In this document: piece after piece, positions 22,801-35,300 of the stretch
Layout: each line of letters starts with the position of its first letter
Position numbering within the stretch: position 1 is the stretch's first letter
From: Ciona intestinalis
Taxonomy: Eukaryota > Chordata > Ascidiacea > Phlebobranchia > Cionidae
Length of the DNA: 64,000 nt
NCBI RefSeq assembly: GCF_000224145.3
Contig: NC_020168.2
Location: 2,942,080-3,006,079 of the forward strand
Reading direction: 5' to 3'
Notes under the pieces: generated by a model
Database searches by the model: none
The model's input: the letters and a program-made list of their open reading frames with translations, nothing else
What the model was told of the DNA's origin: nothing
Translations under genes and position numbers: made by a program

Positions 22801-25435
22801 GTTATGTTTAGTATTTTACTGGTAAACCATACAAATGTACAGTTTTTTTAAATTTACACTTCATAGGTTACATACATAGGTGAATGTAACCTATAACATG
22901 GGTTGTTCTGTCATTATTATTGCAATATTGCATATTTATCTTTTTGATGGAGATCAATTCCAAGTTAAAATTGGGTATTTTATTGTATGGAGGTTTATAA
23001 CAACTGCACTAAAATTGCGGATGAATGTTTAGTTTAAAAATGCGATGTTCTGTCAAAATTTTTGCAGATTTGATGACAGGAAATAAGACTTAAAAAGTGG
23101 GTACTTTATTTTGTGTATGTTTTGAGTAAAGCCTGTTTACAAGAGTTTATACAGATATACGACAACTCAAGATAGTAACTCATAGTAACTCACATCAACT
23201 AGACTTACTTTTATAAAACAAGTTACAGATTCCTAGGTGTAGCGACCAAGCTTATATTCTTTTATTCAAATGTAAGTATGTTTTTAACTGTAAGCGTGTT
23301 TTAACAACTGTTGTTTTGTCGCTATATCCTGTTTTTTCATTAAAAAAATTTCTAAATTCTGCTACCGTAATTGAAGAGACAAATAAAGTTATTTTGTTAT
23401 AACCTTTATAAAAATATAAAGTACTATGTTTATATAAATACATACACTACTACTACTTTAGATAAATGTTTGGTAACTTATATCAACTAGACATATCAAG
23501 ATATCATTTAAAAAAACAACTGGATTCATCGCCTACTTGTATGAGATTTTCAATTCCTTCAGGTTCCCTATGTGTGGTAACATCAGCTGATCCACCTGGG
23601 TTGGCTGCAGCTGTGGTGATAGGACAACCTGCAAACTTTGTGTTTTCCAATGTTTTCTGCATGCGCTTTGTCATCTTTTCAATAGCTGCCTAAACATTTT
23701 ATATTGGAACAATTAAAAATTCTTTATTGGTTACAGTTTTTTTGGATAGTACTGTGGGGTAAGATGGGACACCTTTAGCACATGATAACCAAACATTCTG
23801 CTCTTGTTTTAAACAAAGGTAATGGTAGTCGTAAGGATACGGTTTATAATTTGTTAAATGCTCTTTGTTTACTACCAATTGGACAAGAAAATAAAATCCC
23901 AACTACCCCCTATTATCCTGGGTGTTTAGTTTTAAACACATTGTATCTACTTTTAAACTACCACATATGTAACTTTGTACTTTGTAGGTGATTATTTTTA
24001 TGCCCAATTTATGTATTGCTGACAATTTAAACAACACATTAGGAACCACTAGTTTACAGTGATTTAGATTTAAAGTACAAGTACACACATGCTCACACTG
24101 GTAGCAGCATTGGGACTTGAACCTGTATCTTTTGATACAGACAGACATTTAACCACTGTTGGTCAACGTTGCGTGTTTCAAAATTCTGAAATATACATAT
24201 AATGAAATATATACTTGTTTTTTCTCTGGTGGCAGCATGTCAACTTTATTTAGCACAACCAACATTTTGTTGCAGATAATTTCACCGATGACAAGACACT
24301 CAGCTGTTTGTGTTTGGACTCCCTTCACAACGTCAATCACAAGAACCATAAGGTCAATAATCTGAGCTCCTGAAGTTAATATATTGTTGTTGTTACCGTT
24401 TTATAAATATTAACCATGGCAGTTGCACATGAGCACATGCGGTATAAGACACACTGGTCTTGTACACGTTGCATCTATTTGGAAAGGGCCATAATATACT
24501 GCTACCATTGTGGGCGTATGTGTCCTTGGGTAAGACACTTAACAGCAATTGCTCCAAACCAGTGGTCACTAATGGGTTGTCTAAATTATCAGCCATTCAT
24601 AAAAAAATGAAAAAATCCAAAAAAATAATCACCCACAAAGTAACATATGGTAACTCGTAAGCTGGCACGAGGTGTTAAACCCGTGTGATAACGACTGTCG
24701 TTTTCCGGCTACGCGAGGATAAAGTAAGTTACATTCATTCATTCATACTGGCAAAGAGGGGTGCTCTTATAAACTATATGTTACTTATGTGAAATATGTA
24801 TCAAAATTTCACAATTTCTTATACATTATTGTGTCAGTTAAGTGGTTACTGGTTATAGAACTAGAATAATAAAAATTGTACATTAATATAAAAAATATAA
24901 AATGTATTAGGTTTATTCAGGTTTAGATACCTCCAATTATAGTTTTAATCAGCGATGCATGCCCAGGACAATCCACTAATGCATATTGAACTTTTTCGTA
25001 ACCAGATCCTTTTAAATGCTCTGGGACATCTACTGTGAACGATGAGAAACCAAGATCCAGTGTTATCCCACGTTCTCTGAAATACTCTGGTTATGGTGTT
25101 TGTTTTTATACATAAATTGGTGCTAACTGCTAGTAAAGAGTCACCCCCCTCCTCCCTTATTTGCTAACCATACCTTTATTTGGGAAAGGTTCAAGGGACC
25201 TGAAGTTCTAATGCCCGACTTGTTATAGCTATGGGGATTATCATATGCAATTGAAAAAAATGAAGAACAAATAAATCGTAATAAATTTTAATAAATGATA
25301 AATTACGTACTTGCTTTGAGGATTTTTGTCAAATGCAGCAGTTGAAGCAACTGTGCTTAAAGCTTTCGCCAGTGAAGTTTTACCGCTGTCTACATGGCCC
25401 AACATACCAATATTGAAGTTTAGTATTTCAGCCAT
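19871..25435 (-). CDS. EEFSEC: selenocysteine-specific elongation factor eEFSec
   Basis: GTPase that delivers Sec-tRNA to ribosomes at UGA codons with SBP2/SECIS. Ten in-phase exons give 567 aa: 25435-25311, 25076-24931, 24369-24215, 23689-23537, 22356-22192, 21913-21516, 21437-21321, 20700-20586, 20524-20368, 20043-19871. The G1 motif GHVDSGKT is at residues 13-20, KERGITLDLG at about 43, G3 DCPGH at 77-81 and G4 NKVD at 131-134. The domain-2 core CFSIRGQGTVMTGTVLSG and GDRAGLCVTQFDPKLLERG match the family. The C-terminal domain IV specific to SelB/eEFSec is present (KKETNIALFSGLRVELSTG), then a Lys-rich linker and the end HFKRYIYDPAKRMAQT, matching human. Human eEFSec is 596 aa. For exon 6 I chose the donor at 21516 because the nearby GTATGA would put a stop in exon 7. 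It is divergent from TEKT4. Its presence implies that this organism makes selenoproteins. Confidence 0.96.
20888..21066 (-). mobile_element. tRNA-derived composite SINE, 3' part
   Basis: Reverse-strand 3' block ('gtaacttactttatccttgcg', 'cacctcgtgccagcttacg') followed by part of the body. It lies in EEFSEC intron 7. Confidence 0.8.
21139..21313 (+). mobile_element. TA-flanked MITE (subfamily A)
   Basis: Left end 'taaggtgggggaagatagga', right end 'gtcccgtcttcccccaccct'. It ends about 6 bases from the splice donor of EEFSEC exon 7 (exon end 21321), so the insertion all but touches the exon. Confidence 0.85.
21979..22180 (+). mobile_element. tRNA-derived composite SINE, 5' part
   Basis: Head 'cggcgccgtggcatagtgg' with a clear A-box-like region and a weaker B-box-like region, then the body to 'tggtaactcataagc'. 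It lies in EEFSEC intron 5, next to exon 5. Confidence 0.82.
22382..22580 (+). mobile_element. tRNA-derived composite SINE, body and 3' part
   Basis: Starts at 'ttgctccaacccagtagtca' and runs to 'gataaagtaagttacattca'; the tRNA-like head is absent. It lies in EEFSEC intron 4, just upstream of exon 5 on the gene strand. Confidence 0.8.
23233..23400 (+). repeat. dispersed repeat R1, copy 2
   Basis: Begins 'ctaggtgtagcgaccaagct' and ends 'gaagagacaaataaagtta', matching 7333-7494 in inverse orientation. It lies in EEFSEC intron 4. Confidence 0.7.
23748..23914 (-). mobile_element. TA-flanked MITE, eroded right end
   Basis: Starts 'gtggggtaagatgggacacc', interior 'gctctttgtttactaccaat'; the right terminus is degraded. 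It lies in EEFSEC intron 3. Confidence 0.75.
23958..24172 (-). mobile_element. tRNA-derived composite SINE, divergent copy
   Basis: Reverse-strand fragments: 'taactttgtaggtgattattt', the 'ctgacaatttaaacaacac' body and a tRNA-like head ('tgggacttgaacctgt'). It ends about 40 bases from EEFSEC exon 3. Confidence 0.6.
24495..24750 (+). mobile_element. tRNA-derived composite SINE, 5'-truncated
   Basis: From 'ctaccattgtgggcgtatgt' through 'aacccagtggtcacta'-type body to 'aaagtaagttacattcattc'. It lies in EEFSEC intron 2. Confidence 0.85.
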
Positions 25436-25993
25436 GGTGTATGTCAACAATAAACACAGATTGTAACACAAATAAACTTCAGCAAAAATCTGCTTAATCA
25501 TCCACTTCACGTTTCAAGAATTGTACGTGTCTCATTGTGGGGGAAACACCTTCAGCAATATTCATTGCAAAGAAAAATTACGATGCGAAATTGATAATTG
25601 CAAACAAGAAATTTATTGTTAGAAGAAAATAAATAAGTATATTTAATTTAAAGCGCTCAATGCAATACCAAAGTTTTTGGAACAAATTACGTTTTAAACT
25701 CGTTGTTGGTACAATAAACCTATTTTTCTTCGTGTTTTTTTTTGTGTTTAGATGTCATATCTTATTTTTAATATTTGCGTTATTTTATTCAAAAAACAAT
25801 CATTTCGTCAAAACAGCAACAATTATTTAAAAAGTTTCACCTTTAAAAGATACAGTTAACTATGAAGGTCTCCCTTTAATTATTTGTTACCTAGACGCCG
25901 TTGCCACGGAAACGTTGACAAGAGATTCATTCCGCGGAGTTGGCATTCGGTGTGCGCGACATTTTTAAGCTGTTGACAGCATAGAAACTAACG
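25436..25993. promoter_or_regulatory. divergent promoter region EEFSEC / TEKT4, with TEKT4 5'UTR exon end
   Basis: About 550 bp separate the EEFSEC ATG (minus) from the first TEKT4 donor (plus). The right part is CpG-bearing ('ttccgcggagttggcattcgg'). A 5'UTR exon of TEKT4 probably ends at 25993 (ACTAACG followed by gtaagc) and joins the acceptor at 26609, just before the start codon. Its start is not visible. Confidence 0.6.
25900..25913 (+). promoter_or_regulatory. RFX X-box
   Basis: GTTGCCACGGAAAC fits the RFX X-box (two half sites, GTTGCC and GGAAAC, two bases apart). RFX factors drive ciliary genes, and this site lies about 80 bp upstream of the TEKT4 5'UTR donor, the expected promoter-proximal position. 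Confidence 0.65.
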
Positions 25994-26260
25994 GTAAGCT
26001 AATGGGTGATGCGGAGGGTAATCTTCAAGGAATACGTTACAGTAATTTTAGGAAATTTTAACTTTGAATTTAAAATTTAATGACTTTGATGTGTAAGAAA
26101 TTTTATTTATTGTTTTTATGACAAATAACAGTTGCTTAAGAATGTAGAAACTTGGATTATATGTTGCTTATGCAAATTAGGAATCAGCAAATGCACAATA
26201 ATATGCATCACTATATTCACTACAACTTGTAAAGTTGTAGCTGCTGTAAACTCTTACCAT

Positions 26261-26447
26261 TTAGTAGGGTGGGGAAGATGGGACACTCTTTCATTCTATT
26301 TTCTCATTCTAATCGGTAGTAAACAAAGGACAAAAGTTATAAAACCGTATACTCACGCCTCCCATAGACTGTTGTTAATTGTTTGAAACACGATCAGGAT
26401 ATTTGGATATTAAATGCTAAAGGTGTCCCGTCATCTCACCCTAACAT
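26261..26447 (+). mobile_element. TA-flanked MITE (subfamily A)
   Basis: Left end 'tagtagggtggggaagatgg', right end 'ggtgtcccgtcatctcaccc'. It lies in the TEKT4 5'UTR intron. Confidence 0.86.
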
Positions 26448-26618
26448 ATTATGTTCCCACTCATAGTTGCTCTGGCATATGACATGAGGATAAACTAACT
26501 AAATTAAATAATAAATATTTGTTTATTAACACTGATTTTTGAAATAAACAATAATTTATTAACCAGGAAGATTAATTTATTAACAATTAACATTATATCG
26601 TTAACGCAGATCTTCAAA

Positions 26619-29600
26619 ATGGCAGCAGCAGAAGTTCTCTTGAAAACTGAGCCAGCGCCTCAATCTATCCCTGTGGATGCTCTTGGGAAAAAGGAGCACT
26701 GCATCCCCATCAACACTGGCTCCTATACCTCCCATGGACTCGCCACTGCTGGATTCCGGAGCTCCAAGTACACACCCGATGAATGGCACCAGAACAACTA
26801 CTCCAAGTTCTACCAGTCATTCTCGGATCGAGACAATGCCGAGAGAATCCAACATGAGTCAAAGAAACTCGCTAACGAGACTCTCGCTATTACTAACAGG
26901 TGATTTTATTATTTTTGATAATTGTATATTCCATCGGAAAAATAAGACTAACATGTGAAGTTTTGGTAATTGTATATGGAAAAGTGGGAATGAGTTACAG
27001 GACTAATATTTTTTTAAAGAATGACTTACCATTGAAATATTTGAATTCTAAATTTAAAACAGCATGAAACTTCAATACTCTAAGAGTGCTTAACTAGCTT
27101 TATTATATACCCGTTGTGTTTACTTTTTGTTTATTTTCTTGGTTAACTAGTTTTCTTTAACTAGTTTTCATTATTAAATATTTTTCACAGTATTTTGGAA
27201 ATACTACTTTTTAAAGTTAGAATTCTCTTTGTAAACCTGCCCTTCACATAATCAGTATAATGCCTCTGTCTCCTTAATTTGTATAAAACAAAGATTTTTT
27301 TTAAAACCTGTTTTCTAGTTGCTAAAGTAACACTCTATTCCTATCAAATTGTATACCGAAGATCGTGAAAAAAAAATTGTAAGCAAATCTTTGTATTTAG
27401 AACTCAAGCTGATGTGACAAAGAAGTTGGGTGAAAGAATTCACGATATCGACTTCTGGAAGTTTGAACTTCAGCGTGAGATTGATGATCTTATCGCTGGA
27501 ACTGAACTTCTGTTTCAGCAAAAAGTAATAAATATTTATTTTTTTAAAAAAATTTAAAAAAATTCTCTTACAAAAATGAGATTTAGTTAGTTGCCCTTAT
27601 ATATCTTTATTGTGAGTGTTTATTTTGGAGGTTGTTTTTTTTTTTTTTTTATGGGTGATTATTTTGGAGTTTTTTTTACCCATTAATGACAGCTGAGGTG
27701 GACAAGATACTTAACAGCAATTGCTCCAACCCAGCTCTCACTAATAGGTTATCCAAATTATCAACCATACATAAAAAATATTCACCCACAAAAAACATAC
27801 ATGGTAACTCGTCACCTGGCACTTGGTTTATGAACACCAGTGTTATATTGACTAATTTTTGGACCACGCACGGTTAAAGTGAGTTACATTCAATACGATG
27901 CACCCTTTCACAGGTGAGATTGGAAAAAGCGCTCGATGCAACAGAAATACCGATGCAAATTGCTACGGATAACTTGGAATGTAGATTCAGAAGACAAGGT
28001 CCTGATCTGGTGAAGGATAATGTGGAAATACAACTACTGAGGGTAAGTTTGGGATGAAAAGTTAAGAAATTGGGAGTTTATGTTTTGTTGTTTATACAGG
28101 AAGTTGATTTGCTGAAATCTGTTCAGGATTTGCTGAAAAGGACAATTGAGCAAACTAAAAACCAGATTCGGTAAGCTTAATTGTGATGTATTGGATAAAG
28201 TTATTCAAACAGCATTTAAGAAAAATGAATATTTTGTTTGAAACATTACTGTTTGGTATATCTTCTCCAAAACCTAGATTAAGGGTTCTTAATCTCATGT
28301 TGTTTGAAATGCACCCATTGGCAAAAATGCAAGACCCAACTAACTTGTATGCTTAAGACAAAAAATGCTTGGTTATAGCTTATAGAACATTTCCTTTCTT
28401 TTTTTTCACTTATAACATATCATCATTTTTTATTTATCTTTTCGTAACCAATAGCAAAAGTCATAATTTTTTAAAAATGAAGAAAGTAAAATCAACAGCA
28501 AAATGACAGTCTTTAAATCCACTATACACATCAGTATAAAACACTCTAATATAAAGACAAAAATGCAGCATTAACCAGTTAGTATCTTGACACATTAGCA
28601 AATCTCCTATTACAGTATGAATAGAGACGCCAAGCAAAACTTGGAGTTGGATTGGAGCGATAAACTAGATGCTCATAACATTGATGATAAATGTGGAAGG
28701 TTGAACAACCAATCAACTGACATTCAATATCATCCAAACTCTGCTAAGTTTGAGGACAAGTAAGTGAATGGATGTAACTTACTTATTCTGGCATGGCTGG
28801 AAAACAACAGTCAATGGGTGTTCGGTTTTATACACTTTGTGTCAGCTTACGAGTAAGTATGTTACTTTGTAAGTGACCACTAGGTTGGAGCAATTGTTGT
28901 TAAGTGTTTTGCCCAAGGACACATACGCCCCCAATGGTAGCAGCGATGAGCCTTGGACTCATTACCTCTGGATCACAGGCAGACTCGCTAACCACTATGT
29001 CATGGAGCCAGTGAATGTGCTGTGATAGTGTTTAAGTTATCTACAGCGGAACAAAAACAACTGTATCGTTAAGATTTTTACTATATGAAGGTGTATTTTA
29101 AAAAACATAGCATTTTGTTCTGTATTTTTTATGTAAGAAAGTTATCATTACTCTTGGCTTCTGTAATATACAAGTCATTTGGTGTGTTAAAAAAAAAACG
29201 ATTTTTTAGTCTCTTCAACTAATTTTTTTAAACTTTATACTAGGCTTACTTTTTACTAATAAATAATTTTGAATATTGATAATTTTAAAATATTTAGTAA
29301 TTTAAAAATATTCAACAATTTAAAAATATTGAATAATAAAAAATAATAAATAATTTTAAAACATTAAAAAAGCCCAAAATTTCACCAGCTCCTCAACACC
29401 GGAGACATGGGCGCAGTTTACGCACGATAACATCGTTCGTGCTGAGCGAGAGAGAATGGCATCCATCAACCTTCGTTCGTTGATCGATAACGTTCTCCAT
29501 GATACATCAGATGATCTGAGAGAGCAATGTAACTCGGTGAATGAAGCGTTCGCAAAGAGAGTTGAAGAGATGAATGATGCGAAGATTAAACTGGAAAACC

Positions 29601-30700
29601 ATCTGCAGAAGGTGATTTATTCATGTTTTGCTTTTTTATGTAAAATATTTATTTAATGTCTTGTTCGGAAGATGATTCTGGTTTCTTATTCTTTTTGATA
29701 TTTTTATATGAATGACAAAAAAATGTCCAAATAAAGACAACTTGTCCCACTAGGACTACTTCCTGTTTATAAGGCAGAAACTGTCTCTACAAAACAAATG
29801 TGCATCATACAGTTCCACAACTATTTACAGCCTATAAATGTCACACATATAAAAAAAACGTGCGAGTTGCATATAAACATCCCTAAAATGTAATATTTAC
29901 AAATGTCACTATAAATGGCTTAAATTATTTGCAATACGTTTACTAAGTAGCCTAAGTTTTACATTCCCTTGTACTATCCAGGTGTTGATTGAGATTGGCA
30001 ACCAGGAGCACAACATAGCCATGTTAAAGGATGCAATCAATGATAAAGAAGCTCCGATGCAAGTCTCACAAACTCGTCTGCACCACAGAACGTACAGACC
30101 GAGTGTGGAGCTTTGCAGGGATCCTGTGCAGTACAGGTTCATGCTACTTTTTTTGTGAAAGGCTCCATTTTAGTCTGCAAATTTCCTAATTTGTATACTA
30201 AATTTCTCAAATTAAATAGTTAAGATAACAAAACATATTGTTTTTATAGGTTAGGTTAAGCATGGCATAGTTTTAAGAATCCTTTTTTTTTGCATATTTG
30301 TGGTTTAATATATAAATTAAAGCTTTCATTTTAAATCAATTTGCGTATGCATTTAGTTGCTTTCACTTCAAAGTTTAAAGCAATATATTTGTTTTATTTT
30401 TTTTTTACTTGCTACCAGCATTACAAAACTACTGGTAAAATAAATGTTTTATATTCAAACTTATTTACTTTCCCTACCATTAGGCTTGTATCTGAGGTTG
30501 GTGAGATCACGGACAGCATCGAGAAACTCAAGTTCCGTCTATCTGAGGCAGAACGATCACTGCACGAGTTGGAAGACACAAGGATGGCGTTGGAAAAGGA
30601 AATCGCCATCAAAACAAACAGCTTGTTCATCGACAGGGAGAAGTGCATGACGGTACGCACCAGATACCCCACAGTTATCAAGCTATCTGGTTACCAATAA
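26619..30700 (+). CDS. TEKT4: tektin-4
   Basis: Coiled-coil filament protein of axonemal doublet microtubules in cilia and flagella. Eight coding exons join in phase to 447 aa: 26619-26899, 27401-27524, 27914-28042, 28100-28170, 28616-28759, 29389-29611, 29982-30136, 30484-30700. The sequence follows human TEKT4 (435 aa) throughout: WHQNNYSKFYQSFSDRDNAER, ALDATEIPMQIATDNLECR, ELDWSDKLDAHNIDDKCGR, STPETWAQFTHDNIVRAERE. The tektin nonapeptide signature RPSVELCRD is at residues 363-371, and the tail is RTRYPTVIKLSGYQ. The ATG at 26619 follows a splice acceptor by 9 bases. Introns hold two SINEs. An X-box about 0.7 kb upstream of the ATG fits ciliary control. Confidence 0.96.
27685..27893 (+). 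mobile_element. tRNA-derived composite SINE, 5'-truncated
   Basis: 'taacagcaattgctccaacc' body and 'ggttaaagtgagttacattc' tail. It lies in TEKT4 intron 2 and ends 20 bases before exon 3. Confidence 0.8.
28760..29013 (-). mobile_element. tRNA-derived composite SINE, near full length
   Basis: Reverse copy starting at the exon 5 donor of TEKT4: 3' block, 'ggttggagcaattg', 'gcccaaggacacatacgccc', then a tRNA-like head with 'gactcgctaaccactatgtc'. It lies directly against the exon 5 splice donor. Confidence 0.85.
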
Positions 30701-30894
30701 CTCAGTTCGATTTGCGTTTGGATTTGAAACAATATTTACTGCTTGTTCTGCACAAATTCTTCACTGTATTATAAACAGCCACACTAATTACTGGAAGCAT
30801 CTTTGCTTCGTTGAGGATTTTAGAATTTGCCATTACCTGGTTTTCTTCCGTGTTATTTCACTGCTCTTCATGTACATAGAATGAAAGAGATTAC

Positions 30895-30900
30895 AATAAA
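30895..30900 (+). terminator. polyadenylation signal for TEKT4
   Basis: AATAAA 195 bases after the TEKT4 stop codon, the first canonical hexamer downstream. Confidence 0.5.
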
Positions 30901-31477
30901 CACAACGCACTTCACACAACATGATTGTTTGTTTTGTAACATTCGCCATAGAAGGCAGCCAAGGTTAATATCCAAAAAGTTGTGCTGACCTTTATATACA
31001 CAGATTTGCCTATTGACAATACACTTCTAATAATATTATGGTAAAGAGGCAACTCTACTCTAGCTTTAGTCTAGGTCATCAGGTATACAAGAGGTTACAT
31101 AGGCCTGAACCTAACTTTTAATTTTTTTTTCAACTTGAGACTTCTTTAGATTGTGGACAACCCCTTTTTAAATTCCAGGATACGCCTTTACCTGGCATGC
31201 CCACCTTATTACTTTACCACACTTCAGAGCTTGTAGTCAATTTTAAAAAATTTCAATAACTACAATCACAATCAGTTATCAAACCAAACAAAATGCCATC
31301 ACACACTTGGCTTTATTGTCAATTGCGATTACAACAATAGGCAATGGTGGAAAGAAATTTCTGCACTGCTCAGAAAGTAAACAACCAATACAACCATAGA
31401 AGTTTTTATAACTTTTTAACAAACGTTACCATTATATGGGACAACTATATTGAATTGGTGATCTATTTTGCTAATAT

Positions 31478-31675
31478 ATAGTACCGTGGGGAAAGATGGG
31501 ACACCTTGAGCACATAATATCCAAACATCTTGATCAAATTTTAAGCAATTAGCAACGGTCTATGAAAGTCGTGAGGATACGGTTTTATAATTCTCCGAAT
31601 GTTCTTTGCTTACTACCAAATGGTATGAGAAAATAGAATAGAAAAGGTTTCCCATCTTCTCCCACCCTACTGTAC
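31478..31675 (-). mobile_element. TA-flanked MITE (subfamily A)
   Basis: 'gtggggaaagatgggacacc' start, 'cccatcttctcccaccctac' end and reverse-orientation interior. It lies between the convergent TEKT4 and USP10 genes. Confidence 0.87.
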
Positions 31676-32397
31676 TACAAGCTTCAGCTTTCGCGGTAAT
31701 GAAAACGCCAAGTTTGCTTATAAATTATCGAGTTATTACTCGCATAGAAATAACTACATCACGCAACAAGCAACACAAAACGCTCAGAGAATCCAGATTA
31801 GAAAAAAAAACTTAAAAGCAGCATGCTTGCTTTTAACCAGTTTAGGAGCATTAAGTTTATAATATTACAGTCGTTAGAGCTCAGTTTCATACAAGATAAA
31901 TACCACTTAGAAAAATTAATGAATACGAAATGTTATCTGTAAGAAGTGCAAAAGTGCAAGTTACTGGTAAATTTTTGAAAGTTATTTTGTTCAGTTGCTG
32001 TAACTAGCTTGGGAATTAATGTAAATTAGGTTTACCAAGGTTACGAAAAGTCCGTACCTACTAAATCGAAAATATACAATACTATTCGAAAAGCAGATTT
32101 TTTAGCAGCAGACAGTAGAAGCCTAGAGGGTATACATGGGTGTCAAAATTGCAAAAAAACTTTTATTTTTTTAGAATACGCGGAGAGATACCTCGCCTAG
32201 TTAGATATCTGCTTATATATGTATGTACATAAATAAATATGTAGCTTACTACATATAAATTGAAGCATTTTGAACAAAAAGCGACCCGAATCTTACAAGT
32301 TACCAACGAGTTGCTTAATTAGCAGAAAGAACTTATTCGAATGAAAAAAAAACAGACTTAATGTTGAAATATTAAACTAACATGCAGAGATAACACA

Positions 32398-35300
32398 TCA
32401 GCCAAGATCAATTCTGCGATAATAGAGCAAGTAAGCCGTTCGTGAAGGGTTATGTCGTGTAACCTGAAATGAAATGTCAGCATACATAAGTTACATAGCT
32501 AATGTTTACATTAATAGTTAATATATTGGTAAACTAACGCATAGCTGTCTGTCTCGCATTTAAAATTGAAACATATTTTCTGCATGATATAAACTTGCTG
32601 ACAGTAGCTTTTTATGTTCTTTAATCTGTTCCATTTAATTCCTTTTTATAACTAAGTTTCATGACATCTATCATACAGTTTAAAATAAAAAAATCTGAAC
32701 AGACCATAATTTTAAATTTTGCATGTACCTAAATACTTATAATTTTTTTAAATTTTTTCTAAACTATTATTGATTACAGCCTTTGTCCAAAACAATATGT
32801 TTTATAATTATTATTGATAATGTTAAAGGGTAGCAGCAACAGCAACCAAACAACATTTAGGTAGCTGTACCACCATCTATCATGGGTGATTGGGAGTAAT
32901 GTTAGAAGTGGCTTGGGTGTTATCCCAACTTTAAAATATGGCATCGCATGTTTTAGCACCAAAGTCCTAAGCCTAAAATAGCCTTTACCCTGATTTTGAG
33001 TGTTTATACAAACATCAAAGAGCAAATTTACCTGGCACACATTAATCAATGAGAGTACCCTATGTTTAACGCTTATCAGTGAAAAAGCATGTATTGCATT
33101 GCACCAGTTTTTCTCTACCTCTAAAAAATGTTTAGAAAATTTTACATCAAAATATATTGGCAATGAGTTTTTCTTATAATTAACGCCTGGTAGTAAAAAC
33201 ACATTTTACCAATATATATTACACGTTTTTTATTCAATTTTTAATATACCACCTACCTCAGTGTGATGTACAGTCTTGATATTCTGGTCGTCGATTCGAA
33301 GCCACGAACTTAACCCGATATGAAACACATCGGTTGTGTAGTGACCACCGGTTGCTTTCTCTCCATGGTGGTATACAACTATGGGATTAATTTGGTATAA
33401 GCATACGACTTAAATTGGTGGACCAATATTGCCATAAAAGACTGTTAAGGTCAAACTTTTTAGGGCTTACAAAATATAAGGATGTAACGTGTGGTGGTAA
33501 TCAACTGTAGGGTCAATATGGTATAAGCATATGACTTAAAAATTATTTTAGTAGTGTTTGAAATGGTTAAGCTGATAATGAGCTCTGCCATCGCTATTTC
33601 ATAAGAGCATGTAACTGCTGTTGAGTGAAACTCAGAACGAAACAGTTTGATAAATATATTTTAAAAGCACAAGTTTTAAAGTTAATTTAGCTTGAGAAGT
33701 TAAACAGATTTTTTGGAAAAGTTATTTATTGACCAGATTGATGAAGTGAATAAATTTCATATTGATCAGTTTCATCTTCGATATTATATATATTATCTAG
33801 TACAAGACTACATGATCACCCAAATGATTAAAAGTATGTATGAAATGTGGGTTAGCAAAACTAACCTGCAAACAGTTTGTACGTTCTCTGGTTTATGCTC
33901 AGCTTTCTTGCTGATTTGGAAAGCATTTCTAAAAAAACAAATAAAAACTTCACAATAATTTATAAAATGTTTTGTCCGCAACAAAGTATCATAAAAACCT
34001 TCAGATTTCTAAAGGAAAAACTTAAAAGCGAATTTAATGCGACTTAGGAGTCTTATAACAGTATTGTGACATGTATGTATTTAGTTAACTACAAGGCATT
34101 GCATAAGACTGCAAGTGCTTGTTGTGATTTTTATTCTAAGTACACAGGATAACCTGGCTTTTGAGGATCATGCAAAAAAAACAAGTGAATATTATAGAAT
34201 AAGTGATCCTACCTTTCCCAATGACCATGTCAGTCTTATATTCAACTTTTTTGTCAATTTTCTTCAAGCCACCAGATTTGTCGTACACAAATCTTTTTAA
34301 ATGTAGAATGAAGATTGGTGGTAAGCTTTCCAGTGTTTGTTGGCGTGACGCATCAGACTGGAAATCATAGATTTAAAGCTGAATTTTTGTTTTTTTTTCG
34401 AATAAATAAGTAGCAGTGAAAAAACATAAAATTATGGGGAGGTCGTAAAAAATGTATCAGTATTACATTACTCTCACATTTAATAATTTGTATCTTCATA
34501 TATTTTTATGAATATTTATTGATTTGGGAGATGACCATCTTTCTGCCATTGAATATAACTGCCATAATTTTTTTCTATATATATATATTGATAACTCATT
34601 TGTGCCATTTTACAGTTTAGCAAAGGGGAAGAACTGGAACTTTATTTTAGGTATTAGAACTAACTTAGAAAATCTATTTTCTACAAAAGGAAGTTAAACA
34701 ACAATTAAAAAACAAAACAATCCATTCTCCAAGACAAAAAGCATACAACAGTGACAACGCCACATCCTGGCTTAATAATGCTATTACAACACTTGCCTGT
34801 CCTTCCCCATCTGCAAGGAAACTTTCTTTGTCAGTGAGTGACATCAAAGCATCATCCACATTACATGCATGGTCTGCAGGAACACTCAGCGGCAGTGAGA
34901 AGAACGGTTCGTAAGAAACAGAAACTTTTTGCCCGGGTCGAAAAACTGAAGTGCATAGCTCTCCTCGGAACATATCTGATATCGGGGTTCTGTGGAAAAT
35001 GTTTATTGTTTATCTTATGTAAGTATGTTGTAAAGGGATTTGGAAAGATGGTAATAATAGGGGTTATCCTGCCATGGAAAACCTGTTGAGAATAGTTGGG
35101 ATATTTTACAGAACATATTTTAGTTATCATAGTGAAAGAGTGGAAGATAATGATGAAAAAAATAAATGCCCAATCACTTCAGTATTATTTCGCACTAGTC
35201 AATTTAATTGCCACCATAACAGCAGTTAAAAAAAAATTTCCGTTAAGGAAAATTCTTTCTTGATTGTGCTTTATCTTTTTTTCTGGCTGTGCCCTGGTTA

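Larger units (their letters stand above)
30701..32397. other. convergent 3' region between TEKT4 and USP10
   Basis: Contains the TEKT4 and USP10 3'UTRs and one reverse MITE. No further coding potential is seen. The strongest poly(A) candidates are AATAAA at 30895-30900 for TEKT4 and TTTATT at 32162-32167 (minus) for USP10. Confidence 0.6.

Noticed and set aside
32774-33202. 142-residue minus-strand ORF between USP10 exons 13 and 14
   Set aside because: It lies inside an intron whose flanking exons join in phase and match USP10; no similarity or splice support.
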